Below are positions 18,835 to 28,440 of a stretch of 64,000 nucleotides of DNA, piece by piece. Every line of letters begins with the position of its first letter. Positions within the stretch are counted from its first letter, which is position 1. Below the pieces are notes generated by a model, which was not told where the DNA came from, made no database searches, and was given only the letters and a program-made list of their open reading frames with translations. A program made the position numbers and the translations under genes. The DNA comes from Labilibacter sediminis (GTDB taxonomy: Bacteria; Bacteroidota; Bacteroidia; Bacteroidales; Marinilabiliaceae): the NCBI RefSeq assembly GCF_005877885.1, contig NZ_VCHY01000004.1, forward strand, positions 62,001-126,000, written 5' to 3'.

Positions 18835-20508
18835 TTAATTAATACTTTCATCATGCAGCCAGTAAGGATCGTTGATGAATTTTTTCCAGTCTTGCATTAG
18901 CGTTTTGCTTACTTCATTTAATAAAGTTCTATCTATGTCGGCATCGCTTTGTTTAAGTTCGATACAATACTTTAAAAGATTATAACAGGTGGTAAACTGT
19001 CCGCAGGCTACCATGTTTTTAAGCCTGTTTACCTTTGTATCCTCCTTGTTAAACCATAGTGTTGTACCCATTTCGCTGGCAATTTTAGCAGCAGCATAAA
19101 TTCTGTCCTTTGGCTCAGGTATTAATTTTGATTTTTTTTCTTCGCCTTTTTCATCCGACTCGTTAAGCTTGTACTGCTTTTGTGTTAGCTCATAAATTAA
19201 TGTAGAAACCCGGCGATTTTTTAGTTTATCATCAGTATAAAAAAGTTGATAGTTTAAACGTCTGATTTGTTTCAGGAAAATTTCATTAATCATCTTTACA
19301 CTTGAAGATAAACGTTCTTCCGTCATCCTTTTTACAAGGCGTAACTTAAGGTTATCAAAAAAATGAAGCTTATCTTTTAAAAACTCGGGGCATATATTCA
19401 TTACCCAATCCCAGAGTTTTAGTGCCCGTTTTTTTAGAACAGCCAGGCAGATTTTTATGGCTATTCCAACTAAAGTCAGTGATGCCATGGCACCTCCGGC
19501 AATATGGTAGCTTATGCAATTTTCATAGTAATATGCAAGATAAAACAAGGCCGGACTTAAAGCAGCAGGTAAAAACAGCCACCAGGTATTTTTAATTTTA
19601 TTACCTAAAATAATGACTATTTGTTTAGGGCTTTTACCATGATGAGTTTTTGTAACATCAAGTTCCGACGATTCCCATGGATCCATCATATATGAACCTA
19701 CATCACAAACCATTATCAAGTCAAACTTATTGTCTTTTTTTCTTCGCTCATCAGCTTTCATAATGCTGCCAATACCCTGATTGTCTACGATGCCACCGTC
19801 CATTAAGCCAATGCCTTTTTTATATAATTCCTGATTTTTAATGGCAATATAGGCAGGATGCTGCTGTTCATTAATAAAATCATCAGGCATAATGATGGGT
19901 TCAAAACCTAAGGGAAAGCAAGATGAAGCGGCAATAAAATCACCAATTTTCATTTGATTGGCCAGTAAATCGAGGTTTGTATTTTTTAACCTGTAATTTC
20001 CAAAATTACCAGTGTTTTGAAAACGAAATGCCAATCCGAAAGAAAAGTCGGTGGAGTTAAAGCAGATATCCTGAAGTTGTGACGAGTTGTTTTTAATGAG
20101 CTCAAACTTATCAGGTGTAAACAACTCTTGATAGGCTAAGGCAAACGCATTAATAAGGGTTCTTCTTTTATGCGAGGTTTTCCAGATTTTCTCGTCACTT
20201 AAGTTTTTAAGCGCAGTTGCTAAAAGCTGATCTTCTTTTAAATTCTTATAATATTCGTTCAGGTACTCCTTAAAACTTTTTTGTTTAGCCATTGCACACG
20301 CAAAAGTTGCACCCGTTATGGTTCCTCCACTTACCGTACTTAGGCCTTTTACGTTTTGTAATAATGGTTTGTCGTTTACTTTAATGTGATTGAGGTAAGA
20401 TAAAACCCCCAGGCTAAAGCTCGCTGCTCTGTATCCTCCACCGCTAAAGGTAAGGCCTATATTACGAAATAATTTTACTGTAGCAGGATTAGATTGGTGT
20501 TGTTTCAT
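18835..20508 (-). CDS. Patatin-like phospholipase with membrane segments
   Basis: Predicted serine lipid acyl hydrolase of 557 residues. The glycine-rich oxyanion loop is FSGGGYRA (21-28), the nucleophile Ser60 sits in GLSTVSGGT, and the catalytic Asp is in GLMDGGIVDNQG. The elbow reads S-x-x-SGG rather than the usual G-x-S-x-G, closer to cPLA2-like patatins. Two hydrophobic segments (about residues 310-355) break the domain and imply membrane attachment. There is no signal peptide, so the active site is probably cytoplasmic. The C-terminal third is Lys/Glu-rich helix without a recognised domain. It is divergently arranged with the chemoreceptor. It may remodel membrane lipids or act as an effector; the sequence does not decide. 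Confidence 0.82.
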   Translation of the reverse strand: MKQHQSNPATVKLFRNIGLTFSGGGYRAASFSLGVLSYLNHIKVNDKPLLQNVKGLSTVSGGTITGATFACAMAKQKSFKEYLNEYYKNLKEDQLLATALKNLSDEKIWKTSHKRRTLINAFALAYQELFTPDKFELIKNNSSQLQDICFNSTDFSFGLAFRFQNTGNFGNYRLKNTNLDLLANQMKIGDFIAASSCFPLGFEPIIMPDDFINEQQHPAYIAIKNQELYKKGIGLMDGGIVDNQGIGSIMKADERRKKDNKFDLIMVCDVGSYMMDPWESSELDVTKTHHGKSPKQIVIILGNKIKNTWWLFLPAALSPALFYLAYYYENCISYHIAGGAMASLTLVGIAIKICLAVLKKRALKLWDWVMNICPEFLKDKLHFFDNLKLRLVKRMTEERLSSSVKMINEIFLKQIRRLNYQLFYTDDKLKNRRVSTLIYELTQKQYKLNESDEKGEEKKSKLIPEPKDRIYAAAKIASEMGTTLWFNKEDTKVNRLKNMVACGQFTTCYNLLKYCIELKQSDADIDRTLLNEVSKTLMQDWKKFINDPYWLHDESIN

Positions 20509-20765
20509 AATAGATTTTAATGCGTGGATGAAATTAGTATTTGTTTGTGTATTGTCAATATCCGAATATTATTTTTATGTGTGATTTTTTGCCGTTATTC
20601 CTTATTTGTTTGGAGTGCTGCATTTTATCATATAGTTGTCTAGTAAAGATTTTTATTTTTGAGTACAATTTTCTTTTGGCTATAATAATTCTGAATGTTA
20701 CTGTTATAAGATTAAAAGTGTTAAATTCAAACAAAATTTACAAAACCTTTACAAAAACCTTTACT
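20509..20765. promoter_or_regulatory. Divergent intergenic region
   Basis: 257-base very AT-rich region between the patatin gene (-) and the chemoreceptor (+), which must hold both promoters. The frame of the chemoreceptor is open through most of it, but the encoded peptide is an unlikely Cys/Phe/Ile-rich stretch, so I treat it as non-coding. Confidence 0.5.
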
Positions 20766-22643
20766 ATGAATTGGAAAGACTTAACTATTAGAGTTAAATT
20801 ATTGGTCAGTTTTGGTCTAATTTTATTATTGCTTCTTGCAGTAGGTATAATATCCAGTATTGGAATTAATAGCATCAAAGTTGATGCAGATCAGGTGATT
20901 GCCGGTAATAAACTGCGGGGTGAACTGGAAGCTCGATATACGCAGCATTTGCTTTGGGCAAAAGATGTTAGTGAATTTCTCTCTAGTTCAGAATCAACAG
21001 AACTACATGTGCAAACAGATCACCATAAATGTGATTTTGGGAAATGGTATTACGGCGAAGGAAGGAAAGAGGCCGAAGAACTGATTCCTGAGTTGCATGA
21101 TTTGTTAATCCTTTTTGAGAAACCTCATGAAGAATTGCATAAATCAGCAATAGATATAGAATCATTACATGCGAATGTGGATTTAGGTTTATCCATTGCT
21201 TTAAATAAGGCAAAGTCAGACCACCTTTTGTGGATGATGAATTTAAAAGATGCCATTAATCTTAAGCATAATAACGTTGGTGTTCAGATGGATCCAACAA
21301 AATGTGGATTTGGGCGCTGGTTAAATTCAGAGGAGACTCAAGAGCTTATCAATAACAATGAGCAATTGAAAATTTATTTTGATCGAATTATAGAGCCGCA
21401 TGAGCAATTGCATCATTCTACCAGAACTGTTCAAAGATATATTTCTTCAGGAGATTATAGTGGAGCAATGAGCTATTACAAAAAGAACACCCAACAATCA
21501 GCTAAACAAGTATTGAGTATACTGAATGAGTTGCTACAAACCAATCAGGAACAATTAGAAGGATTTAAGGCTGCCAATAAGATATTCTCGACATCAACAC
21601 TCGTTCAATTAGATACTATTGGGAAGTTGTTTAAACAAACCATAGAAACATCAAATGCTAATATTCTCTCAGAGGAGAGTCTGGTTGACGGAGCTCGTCG
21701 TTTTAGTACCATTTCTATTGTTATTTTAATTCTGTCTCTTGGACTTGGTGTATTTTTGGCCTATTATATTTCAGGGATGCTAGTGAAAAGTATAAAAATG
21801 GGTGTTTCTTTTGCTAAAAAGGTAGCAGCAGGAGATTTAAGCTCAAAATTAATCGTGACTCAGAATGATGAAATAGGAGAACTTAGCCGTTCTTTAAATT
21901 CAATGGTTGATGGAATTTCAAGTTTAATAGCTCAAATTAAAGATAGCTCGGTATCATTAGCTGGTGCAAGTTCTCAGATGAATACCACTTCGTTAAGTAT
22001 TTCGTCGGGAGCCAATCAGCAGGCATCTTCAACAGAAGAGGTGTCTGCTTCTATGGAAGAGATGGGATCTGCCATAGAGCAAAATACAGACTACAGTAAA
22101 CAGGCAGAAGTGAAAACTAATTTTATGGCAGTTAGTATTAAAGAGGGTAGTAAGGCTTCTGATGAGAATGAAAAGATTATGCGAGATATTGCTGAAAAAG
22201 TTGTATTGATTAATGAGGTGTCCAGGCAAACCAATATTTTGGCTTTAAACGCAGCAGTGGAAGCGGCCAGAGCAGGAGTGGAGGGTAGAGGATTTGCCGT
22301 AGTTGCTGCTGAAGTTCGTAAATTGGCGGAGAGAAGTAAAGAGTCAGCTGATGAAATTACAGCTCTCATAAACAAGGGAGTAGAGGTAGCATCAGTGGCA
22401 GGTAGTAAACTTCGTGGAGCACTCGAAGAGATAGAAAGAACAGCGAAGATGGTGCAAGAAATTGCGGCTTCCAGTACAGAACAGAGTACGGGAGCCAAGC
22501 AGGTGAATCAGGCTATCCAGGAATTAAATCAAGTTACACAATCTAATGCTGCAGCATCAGAGGAATTGGCTTCTACTTCTACCGAGATGGAAAGACATGC
22601 TGAAGACTTAAAAGGTATGGTTGGTAAGTTTAAGCTGAATTAA
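20766..22643 (+). CDS. Methyl-accepting chemotaxis protein with two CZB-type domains
   Basis: Transmembrane chemoreceptor of 625 residues. Start placed at the ATG at 20766 because it begins a normal N-terminus with TM1 (about 9-31). The sensory part contains two tandem CZB-like zinc-binding modules: His61, Cys89 ([10 protein letters not shown]) and His121/125, then His153, Cys180 (KCGFGRWL) and His212/216. TM2 lies near 315-340, followed by HAMP and the cytoplasmic signalling hairpin with the conserved tip ([19 protein letters not shown] and [15 protein letters not shown]). No che or motility genes are nearby. CZB domains usually bind zinc and sense hypochlorous acid or zinc in cytoplasmic receptors; here they are on the periplasmic side between the two TMs, in duplicate. 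Confidence 0.92.
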   Translation: MNWKDLTIRVKLLVSFGLILLLLLAVGIISSIGINSIKVDADQVIAGNKLRGELEARYTQHLLWAKDVSEFLSSSESTELHVQTDHHKCDFGKWYYGEGRKEAEELIPELHDLLILFEKPHEELHKSAIDIESLHANVDLGLSIALNKAKSDHLLWMMNLKDAINLKHNNVGVQMDPTKCGFGRWLNSEETQELINNNEQLKIYFDRIIEPHEQLHHSTRTVQRYISSGDYSGAMSYYKKNTQQSAKQVLSILNELLQTNQEQLEGFKAANKIFSTSTLVQLDTIGKLFKQTIETSNANILSEESLVDGARRFSTISIVILILSLGLGVFLAYYISGMLVKSIKMGVSFAKKVAAGDLSSKLIVTQNDEIGELSRSLNSMVDGISSLIAQIKDSSVSLAGASSQMNTTSLSISSGANQQASSTEEVSASMEEMGSAIEQNTDYSKQAEVKTNFMAVSIKEGSKASDENEKIMRDIAEKVVLINEVSRQTNILALNAAVEAARAGVEGRGFAVVAAEVRKLAERSKESADEITALINKGVEVASVAGSKLRGALEEIERTAKMVQEIAASSTEQSTGAKQVNQAIQELNQVTQSNAAASEELASTSTEMERHAEDLKGMVGKFKLN

Positions 22644-22645
22644 TA

Positions 22646-22818
22646 TTAAACCCACATTATGTATTAGAACTTCGTCATGAACATTGAAAGCACGATAAAA
22701 CAAGGCTTTACTGAAATGAGGCATAGCATCGTTCTGGTGAGTTGAAGTGAAGCAACAAAGTGTCTTGTTTTGAAGTGATTTCAATGTGTAATAGATTTTC
22801 TAATGCATAATGCGGGTT
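22646..22818. mobile_element. MITE-like imperfect inverted-repeat element
   Basis: A 173-base stretch whose ends are long imperfect inverted repeats: the left arm (about 22646-22712) matches the complement of the right arm (about 22752-22818) over some 60 bases at roughly 75-80 percent, including CATTATGYATTAGAA, ACATTGAAA.CAC and AAAACAAG blocks. There is no coding frame. It would fold into one long hairpin. It may be a miniature inverted-repeat transposable element or a large REP-type repeat. Confidence 0.7.
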
Positions 22819-22916
22819 AAAAGTTGTCAAAAGGAGATTTTAGTTTTTTGATAATGGGAATTATAGTATGGTTAATATTTATGATGGAATATTAATGCTT
22901 AAGCATAATAAAAAGC

Positions 22917-22949
22917 AAAAGGCAGATCTTATTTCAAGACCTGCCTTTT
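22917..22949. terminator. Bidirectional rho-independent terminator
   Basis: Stem AAAAGGCAG.TCTT (22917-22930) with its complement (22936-22949), loop ATTTC, one internal mismatch, T-run on the + strand and A-run upstream for the - strand. It separates the convergent chemoreceptor and Na/Pi cotransporter genes. Confidence 0.9.
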
Positions 22950-22968
22950 TTTTCTTCTATATGGGCTG

Positions 22969-24558
22969 TTAGTTTACATTTATACGTTCACTTAAACCAT
23001 ATAATCTGTCTGCCGTTTCAATCAGTTCTGTTTCAAAACGGTATATCGCTACTCTGTCTTTGCTTTCATTAATAAGCTGACGAACAAGGTGTTTTTGTGC
23101 TTGCTTCATTTGTTTTTCAAAAACACTTTTTGTTGGAAATTCTTTTTTGTCAATGGCATGGTCTCCAACTACTTTATAACGCAATACATCAGAAATAGTG
23201 GCATATAAATTCAGGAATATGTCATTGGTAGCTTTATTAATTACAAAGTCTTTTTTTAATCTTTGTTCAGCAGCTTTGGCCAGATTTTTTGAAACAATAT
23301 CTGCAGCCATTTCAATGGAATAAGCAATGTTAAGCTGGCGCTGTAAATGATCTAAATCTTTATCATTTAAATTCAATTTTTGTAGTTCTCCCAAGTAATA
23401 TAGAATATTCGAATGCCCATTGTTAATGGTTTTATTCTTTCTGCGTAATACTTTTTGTTTTTTTGCGCTTCCACTTAGCACAATTGCAGGAGCGGCATCA
23501 ACCATATCTAAAAGTAGTTCGCCTAATGTGTTAAGTTCTTTATTAACCATTTCAAACGCAGTTGAACTATCCTTTAAAAAGTATGGGTCAAGATCCCCGA
23601 CAGCATGCTTAACTTTTTCCTCGGCAGGAATAAGGGACTCTACAATATTAGCCAGGCCTTTAGTAAAACCTATAAACAAAAAGGCATTAATAATATTAAA
23701 AATGGTATGTGCATTAGCTACCTGTCGGGCAACATCTTTGGGAGTGAAACCTTCTACAATGTTGGCTAGTTTAGGTATGAAAAACAACCAAAGTAAAGCA
23801 CCAATAACGTTAAACAATATATGAGATAGAGCAACTTGTTGTGCAATTTTGGGTTTGCCTAAGGCTGATAAAACGGCAGTTATACATGTACCAATATTTG
23901 CTCCAATGACTAATGCAATGCCTCCTTCTATATTAATTAAACCTTGTGATGCCATTACAATAACAATACCTGTTGTGGCCGATGAGCTTTGTACCACGGC
24001 AGTAAATAGCATACCCATTAATATTCCCCAAAAAGGATTGTCAAGGTCGCGCATTAAGGCAATAAAAGGCTCATATGATCTTAAAGGAGAAGTGCCTTCT
24101 GACATGAGATTCATGCCTAAAAATACTAAACCAAGCCCCAGAAAAACCAAGCCACTATCTTTAATAACCTTTCTCTTAAAAACGGTATTCATTAAAAAAC
24201 CACCCGCAACAAACACCAATGATGCCTTGGTTATTTTAAAGGCAATAATTTGTGCCGTAATTGTAGTTCCTATATTGGCACCCAAAATTATGCCAATGGT
24301 ATTCTGAAATGATAATAAGCCGGCAGACACAAAGCCAACAACCAAAACTGTAGTTACAGAAGAGGATTGTATGATAGCTGTTATAGAAGCTCCGGCAAAC
24401 ATACCTTTCCATCTATTTGATGTCATTTTAGCTAAAAACGTGCGGAGTCTGTCTCCCGCAACAAGTTTTAAACCATCAGTCATTACGGCCATACCATATA
24501 AAAAAATGGCAAGTCCCCCAAATACTTGAACCAACAAGGGTCCCCAGTTCAATTCCAT
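22969..24558 (-). CDS. Na/Pi cotransporter family protein with PhoU-like tail
   Basis: Inner-membrane sodium:phosphate symporter-type protein of 529 residues. The two inverted repeats of the NptA/SLC34 family are clear from the paired QSSS motifs (64-67 in IIQSSSVTT and 190-193 in VVQSSSATTG) and the GANIGT sequences following each. About eight hydrophobic segments occupy residues 1-310. The cytoplasmic C-terminal domain (about 330-529) is an all-helical PhoU-like region, as in many bacterial members. It probably takes up inorganic phosphate or performs another organic-anion/sodium symport. The 286 bases upstream contain a candidate Bacteroidota -7 box. It is not obviously linked to its neighbours. 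Confidence 0.93.
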   Translation of the reverse strand: MELNWGPLLVQVFGGLAIFLYGMAVMTDGLKLVAGDRLRTFLAKMTSNRWKGMFAGASITAIIQSSSVTTVLVVGFVSAGLLSFQNTIGIILGANIGTTITAQIIAFKITKASLVFVAGGFLMNTVFKRKVIKDSGLVFLGLGLVFLGMNLMSEGTSPLRSYEPFIALMRDLDNPFWGILMGMLFTAVVQSSSATTGIVIVMASQGLINIEGGIALVIGANIGTCITAVLSALGKPKIAQQVALSHILFNVIGALLWLFFIPKLANIVEGFTPKDVARQVANAHTIFNIINAFLFIGFTKGLANIVESLIPAEEKVKHAVGDLDPYFLKDSSTAFEMVNKELNTLGELLLDMVDAAPAIVLSGSAKKQKVLRRKNKTINNGHSNILYYLGELQKLNLNDKDLDHLQRQLNIAYSIEMAADIVSKNLAKAAEQRLKKDFVINKATNDIFLNLYATISDVLRYKVVGDHAIDKKEFPTKSVFEKQMKQAQKHLVRQLINESKDRVAIYRFETELIETADRLYGLSERINVN

Positions 24559-24586
24559 GTTAATAAATTATTAAATTTTGAGGGTT

Positions 24587-24594
24587 CAAAAGTA
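24587..24594 (-). promoter_or_regulatory. Candidate Bacteroidota -7 element for the Na/Pi gene
   Basis: TACTTTTG on the - strand fits the TAnnTTTG consensus and lies about 29 bases upstream of the ATG. A -33 TTTG at the usual spacing is not convincing. Confidence 0.35.
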
Positions 24595-24844
24595 TTTAAA
24601 TAACCAAACTTTCCAGTTTTTTCTTTGCTTTTTTTAGTTATTGTGCTGTAAAAATCTGAGTTGGAAGCAAAAAGTAGTGTCATTCCTGTGTTAACTCAGT
24701 GTTTCTCAAAGATTAATTTAATGTTATGCCAGGAGATTGCTTTTTTATAATGAGGGTAGATATTCATATTAATGTTTTGATTTTTTTGAGTTTGAGGTAC
24801 TTATACCAAATGAGCTTCAAAGTGCGCCTTAATATTTATCGAAT

Positions 24845-25570
24845 TTATTTGATAAAGTTTTCGTCGATAAATTTCTGGAACTCATCTTTGTATTGCTCGC
24901 TAACAGGGATGCGTACATCATCATCGAATAAAATACGCATACGTTCAATAGTGGTTATTTTATTCAGATTTACAATGTATGACCGATGAACGCGCATAAA
25001 ACTTTCCGAAGGTAGTTTTTCCAGTAATTTTTTGAAGCTTAAAAGAGTCATCACCGGTTTTTGGTCCGTAAGATAAATCCGCACATATTCCCGTTGTCCT
25101 TCAATGTACTTGATATTGTTTAAATCTATACGTAATATTTTGTATTCAGATTTTATAAAAAGATAACCCTCTTTTTGGTCAACCTCCTCATTGTTTTTAA
25201 TACTTTCTGACTTCTTGATTCGTAATTTTGCTTTATTAACAGCTTCCATAAATCTGTCGTAACCAATAGGTTTAAGAATATAGTCAATAGCATCCACTTT
25301 AAAACCTTCAACAGCATATTCGCTATAGGCTGTGGTAAAAATTACACCTGGTGTATGTTTTAATGACTTGATAAAGTCCATTCCATTTAATTCGGGCATA
25401 TTAATATCACAAAATAGCAAATCAACATCATTGTCTTCCAAAATACTATAGGCATCAATAGCACTGCTGACCGCCTCAATTAGCTCCAGATGAGGAGTTT
25501 TTTCTATGTAGGCTGTAATTTGTTTTAAGGCCAAAGGCTCATCATCTATAGCAATACATTTAAGCTTCAT
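24845..25570 (-). CDS. LytTR-family response regulator
   Basis: Cytoplasmic response regulator of 241 residues: receiver domain (1-120) with acidic pocket AIDDEP and phosphoacceptor Asp55 in LLFCDINMPE, Thr in the FTTAYSEYAVEGFKVDAIDYILKP block, then a LytTR DNA-binding domain (about 140-238) with YIEGQREYVRIYL and MRVHRSYIVNLNKI. It overlaps the end of the histidine kinase gene by 11 bases, so the two are translationally coupled and form one system. Targets are unknown; the neighbouring Na/Pi and DUF1566 genes are possible but unproven. Confidence 0.95.
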   Translation of the reverse strand: MKLKCIAIDDEPLALKQITAYIEKTPHLELIEAVSSAIDAYSILEDNDVDLLFCDINMPELNGMDFIKSLKHTPGVIFTTAYSEYAVEGFKVDAIDYILKPIGYDRFMEAVNKAKLRIKKSESIKNNEEVDQKEGYLFIKSEYKILRIDLNNIKYIEGQREYVRIYLTDQKPVMTLLSFKKLLEKLPSESFMRVHRSYIVNLNKITTIERMRILFDDDVRIPVSEQYKDEFQKFIDENFIK

Positions 25571-26729
25571 ATGTTGGTAATTTAATGGTGCTAATATAAT
25601 TATCTTTGTTGTCGAAAATCTCCCAGCTGTATTTATCTCCGTAATACATATTTAAACGTTTACGGGTGTTGACCAAACCAATTCCATGGCCTTCACTCAT
25701 TAAGGTCACCCTTTTTTCTGTTTTACTATTGTTACAGGTAAAAATTAACGTACTGTTTTCATGTTTAATTGAAATATTAATATATCCCGGTTTGTTGGGA
25801 ACAACCCCGTGTTTAAAGGCGTTTTCTATAATAGTGATAAATACAAAAGGCGGAACTGATAGTTGAGGAAGTTCTTTATCTATAGAAACATCTATTTTTA
25901 GTTTTTCGCTATAACGCAGTCTCATCAAGTCTATATAGCTTTCAATAAACTCTATTTCTCGTGATAGAGTGGTTATTTTATCTTCCTTTTCATACAATAA
26001 ATAACGCAACATATGGGATAGCCTGATAATGGAGCTTTGTGCAACCTTAGTGTCAATATCTATCAATGAATGTATGTTGTTTAATGTATTCATTAAAAAG
26101 TGTGGACTGATCTGATGTTTCAGAAAAGCCAGTTCAGTTTGTAGTTTCTGTTCTTGTAAATTATGTCTTAACTGTTCTTCTATTATTAATTTACCAGACT
26201 GTTTTATGGCTGTATTAAAGCCTATAACCAAAAAACCAATTAAAAAGTTGGCGAGAAACTTAGATGTTTTTCCCTTTAAGGTATTGTCAACTCTTCCGTT
26301 GTTGTTAATTGCTCTTCTGGCGTTTTTTGGCGGCTTTAAATGAGGGGGTAAAGAGCCTTCTCGTTGAACTTCAGGAGGAGGTAAAGTCCTGTTTTGGAAC
26401 CTCTGTGCTTTAAATTGCATTGAATCGGGAGCAATACTTTGGTGTAGTGTTTTGGTTATCTGGGAGAGACTAACAGCAGTTATTAATATAAAAGAGATGG
26501 TGAAATATGCGAAATATTTCTTTTTAAATAACAAGTATGGAGCTAAGAGGTTGTTATTGATAAAATAAATAAAAAAGAAAGGGATAAGCCATATTACACT
26601 ATATAATGCCGCCTTCCATTTAAAATCACCTTCGTTTTGATCAACAAAAAGAGCAACAAGCAGAATGACCAACCATAATGCAAGGTTTATTATTGGTTCA
26701 ATGTGTTTTTTGGATATTGTAATTTTCAT
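25560..26729 (-). CDS. LytS/YehU-type sensor histidine kinase
   Basis: Membrane histidine kinase of 389 residues. Four hydrophobic segments (about 12-30, 42-62, 75-95 and 155-175) form a small membrane sensor without a large periplasmic domain. The His_kinase domain starts with HQISPHFLMNTLNN (phosphoacceptor His in PHF) and ends with a HATPase_c-like module (PPFVFITIIENAFKHG; GHGIGLVNTRKRL). A proline-rich basic loop lies near residues 115-150. It is the partner of the overlapping LytTR regulator and is separated by only 29 bases from the upstream DUF1566 gene, which may share the transcript. Confidence 0.94.
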   Translation of the reverse strand: MKITISKKHIEPIINLALWLVILLVALFVDQNEGDFKWKAALYSVIWLIPFFFIYFINNNLLAPYLLFKKKYFAYFTISFILITAVSLSQITKTLHQSIAPDSMQFKAQRFQNRTLPPPEVQREGSLPPHLKPPKNARRAINNNGRVDNTLKGKTSKFLANFLIGFLVIGFNTAIKQSGKLIIEEQLRHNLQEQKLQTELAFLKHQISPHFLMNTLNNIHSLIDIDTKVAQSSIIRLSHMLRYLLYEKEDKITTLSREIEFIESYIDLMRLRYSEKLKIDVSIDKELPQLSVPPFVFITIIENAFKHGVVPNKPGYINISIKHENSTLIFTCNNSKTEKRVTLMSEGHGIGLVNTRKRLNMYYGDKYSWEIFDNKDNYISTIKLPTYEA

Positions 26730-26758
26730 GCAAAGAAAATGATTTGCTGTAAAAATAA

Positions 26759-28009
26759 TTATTCTGTAGATCTAACCAGTCTAATGTAGTTAAAAATGCG
26801 TCGCACATCGCCTTGCGGGCCTAAGCCATATGGATAATCTTTAGGATTTCCTGTTTTTGGATCGCTGCGTTGAGCGCCTGCTCCGTGTACATCTATAAGA
26901 GTGCGGGTGTGATTACGACGGTTGGGCATCCATCCCAAAGCTGTTCCAAAACTGATATATACGGCTTGTGAACCACCTCCTCTGTTATTGGCATGTGTTG
27001 TAGATGTCCAGTAAAATGGAAAATCTTTTGTGTTATCTTCAACAGTGATTGGGGAACAATTAAAAAATGACTGATCAATGGCCGGGAGCTCGTGTGTTTG
27101 AGGAGATTGATTGTAGTTTACAATGCTTTGAAGTTCTTTAGCATCAGGAAGGCGCCAGTCGTTGAAGCCTAAATATTGCTCTTTGTTTTTTTTCTGAACC
27201 CATTCGAGGGCATCTTTCCAATTCATACCTTTCTTACTGTCGTCTTTGCTCCACATTAATCCGGTAGCCAGGTCTGTAATGGTTCCATTGTTGTTGTCAA
27301 TAAAATTGTTTTTTCCGTAATCGGGATTACCTCTAACCAAACGAACTTCAAATAGCTTTTCGCCACGAGGAGAAGTGATGGGATACCCCTTAATGCGTCC
27401 ATCAGCAAAATTTACCCCAAAGGCAGTTGGATTACCGTTCATGGTAGTGCCAATATATTTGGTACTGCTAGCATATTGTGCATCTATGATCCGTTCATTA
27501 TTTTCCGAATTTCCATATCTGAAGTTAAAATATTTGGTATCGATAAATGGTTGATTATTATTGGATTTGTACGTTTTAATGCCAATATCTTTCCCATAAA
27601 ACATAATCAGAGAGTATAGTTCTTTAATGGAGGGAAGGCGCCAGTCGTTATATCCCGCTAAGTCAGAATTGTTTGCCAGTTTAGTTGCATCCTTGTAGGT
27701 GTATTTTTCGGGGAGTAGTTTTTTTTGCCACATCAGTCCTGTAACAAGGTCTGTAACTGTACCGTCACCATTGTCTTTATAATTGGGAACGTTGTTGGTG
27801 TAATGAGCGTCCTGTCCGTAAAAAGGTTCTCCTTTTTCGGGTTTTGCTATAGAGGAGTTGTTATCGTAATATGTTTTTACACCCGTATCAACGATAGGGT
27901 AGGCATACTTTTGCTGGTTCTGTGCTTGCGATACAAGGTGAAATAATAATTCGCATATTATAAAAAAACAAATCAAGGTAAATTTAATGGATGTAGCCTT
28001 TGTTTTCAT
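26759..28009 (-). CDS. Exported protein with two DUF1566 (Lcl-type) domains
   Basis: Exported protein of 416 residues with a signal peptide (about 8-29, ending SQAQ). It contains two DUF1566/Lcl C-terminal-like domains: GTVTDLVTGLMWQKK...GYNDWRLPSIKEL (about 80-130) and GTITDLATGLMWSKD...GFNDWRLPDAKEL (about 243-300). Each pair of motifs (TGLMW and NDWRLP..EL) is the family signature; the fold is C-type-lectin/FGE-like and usually found in surface proteins. Function unknown; possible adhesion or ligand binding. It lies 29 bases upstream of the LytS-type kinase, so it could supply the extracytoplasmic sensor of that system (inference). Confidence 0.85.
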   Translation of the reverse strand: MKTKATSIKFTLICFFIICELLFHLVSQAQNQQKYAYPIVDTGVKTYYDNNSSIAKPEKGEPFYGQDAHYTNNVPNYKDNGDGTVTDLVTGLMWQKKLLPEKYTYKDATKLANNSDLAGYNDWRLPSIKELYSLIMFYGKDIGIKTYKSNNNQPFIDTKYFNFRYGNSENNERIIDAQYASSTKYIGTTMNGNPTAFGVNFADGRIKGYPITSPRGEKLFEVRLVRGNPDYGKNNFIDNNNGTITDLATGLMWSKDDSKKGMNWKDALEWVQKKNKEQYLGFNDWRLPDAKELQSIVNYNQSPQTHELPAIDQSFFNCSPITVEDNTKDFPFYWTSTTHANNRGGGSQAVYISFGTALGWMPNRRNHTRTLIDVHGAGAQRSDPKTGNPKDYPYGLGPQGDVRRIFNYIRLVRSTE

Positions 28010-28309
28010 AAGGTGGCAATTTAAAATTGTTTTCTACAAGAATACAATTAAAGCAAACGATGTTCAAAACTAATCAACGGTTTGGTACTTTTTATCAATG
28101 AATTTTGGCTGTTATAGTTTTAGCTCATAAAGCAGCCTTGATGTTTTTTCCCTGCCTGACGGAAGGCAGGCTTAGTTTTTGTCATCAAGAACATCGGAAT
28201 GATTAAGAATTGAGTATTCTTAATTATTTCAGCGAAGTCTGGTTTGGGCGACGCACCAATTATTTTGGACAGCTCTGAAAATAAATAAATGTTCGGATTT
28301 GTATGTTTG

Positions 28310-28340
28310 AAACCTATCTCGTTATGAGGTAGGTTTTTTT
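28310..28340 (+). terminator. Rho-independent terminator-like hairpin
   Basis: AAACCTATCTC (28310-28320) pairs with GAGGTAGGTTT (28326-28336), one G-T pair, followed by a T-run. No intact + strand gene precedes it, so it may be a leftover from a lost gene. Confidence 0.7.
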
Positions 28341-28405
28341 GTGTGTTATAATGTTGGGTGTTGAAGATCATCGACAAAAGTTTGAGCTTAGTTTATGGGT
28401 ATAAT

Positions 28406-28437
28406 AAAGAGCTTACCAAATAAATGATAAGCTCTTT
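28406..28437 (-). terminator. Hairpin directly after the tRNA-like 3' end
   Basis: AAAGAGCTTA (28406-28415) and TAAGCTCTTT (28428-28437) form a perfect 10-bp stem. On the - strand it comes three bases after the tRNA-like CA end, the typical position of a tRNA terminator. Confidence 0.6.
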
Positions 28438-28440
28438 AGT

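Noticed and set aside
20541-20765. N-terminal extension of the chemoreceptor frame
   Set aside because: The extra 75 residues are a Cys/Phe/Ile-rich stretch in an AT-rich divergent promoter region; the ATG at 20766 starts a normal receptor.
22091-22498. 135-codon - strand ORF
   Set aside because: Exact antisense of the conserved signalling hairpin of the chemoreceptor; Ser/Ala-rich shadow.
28120-28377. 85-codon - strand ORF
   Set aside because: It runs through a REP-like inverted repeat (giving KPAFRQAGK, a typical readthrough of such repeats), has no ribosome-binding site or recognisable domain, and lies in the repeat-rich junction.
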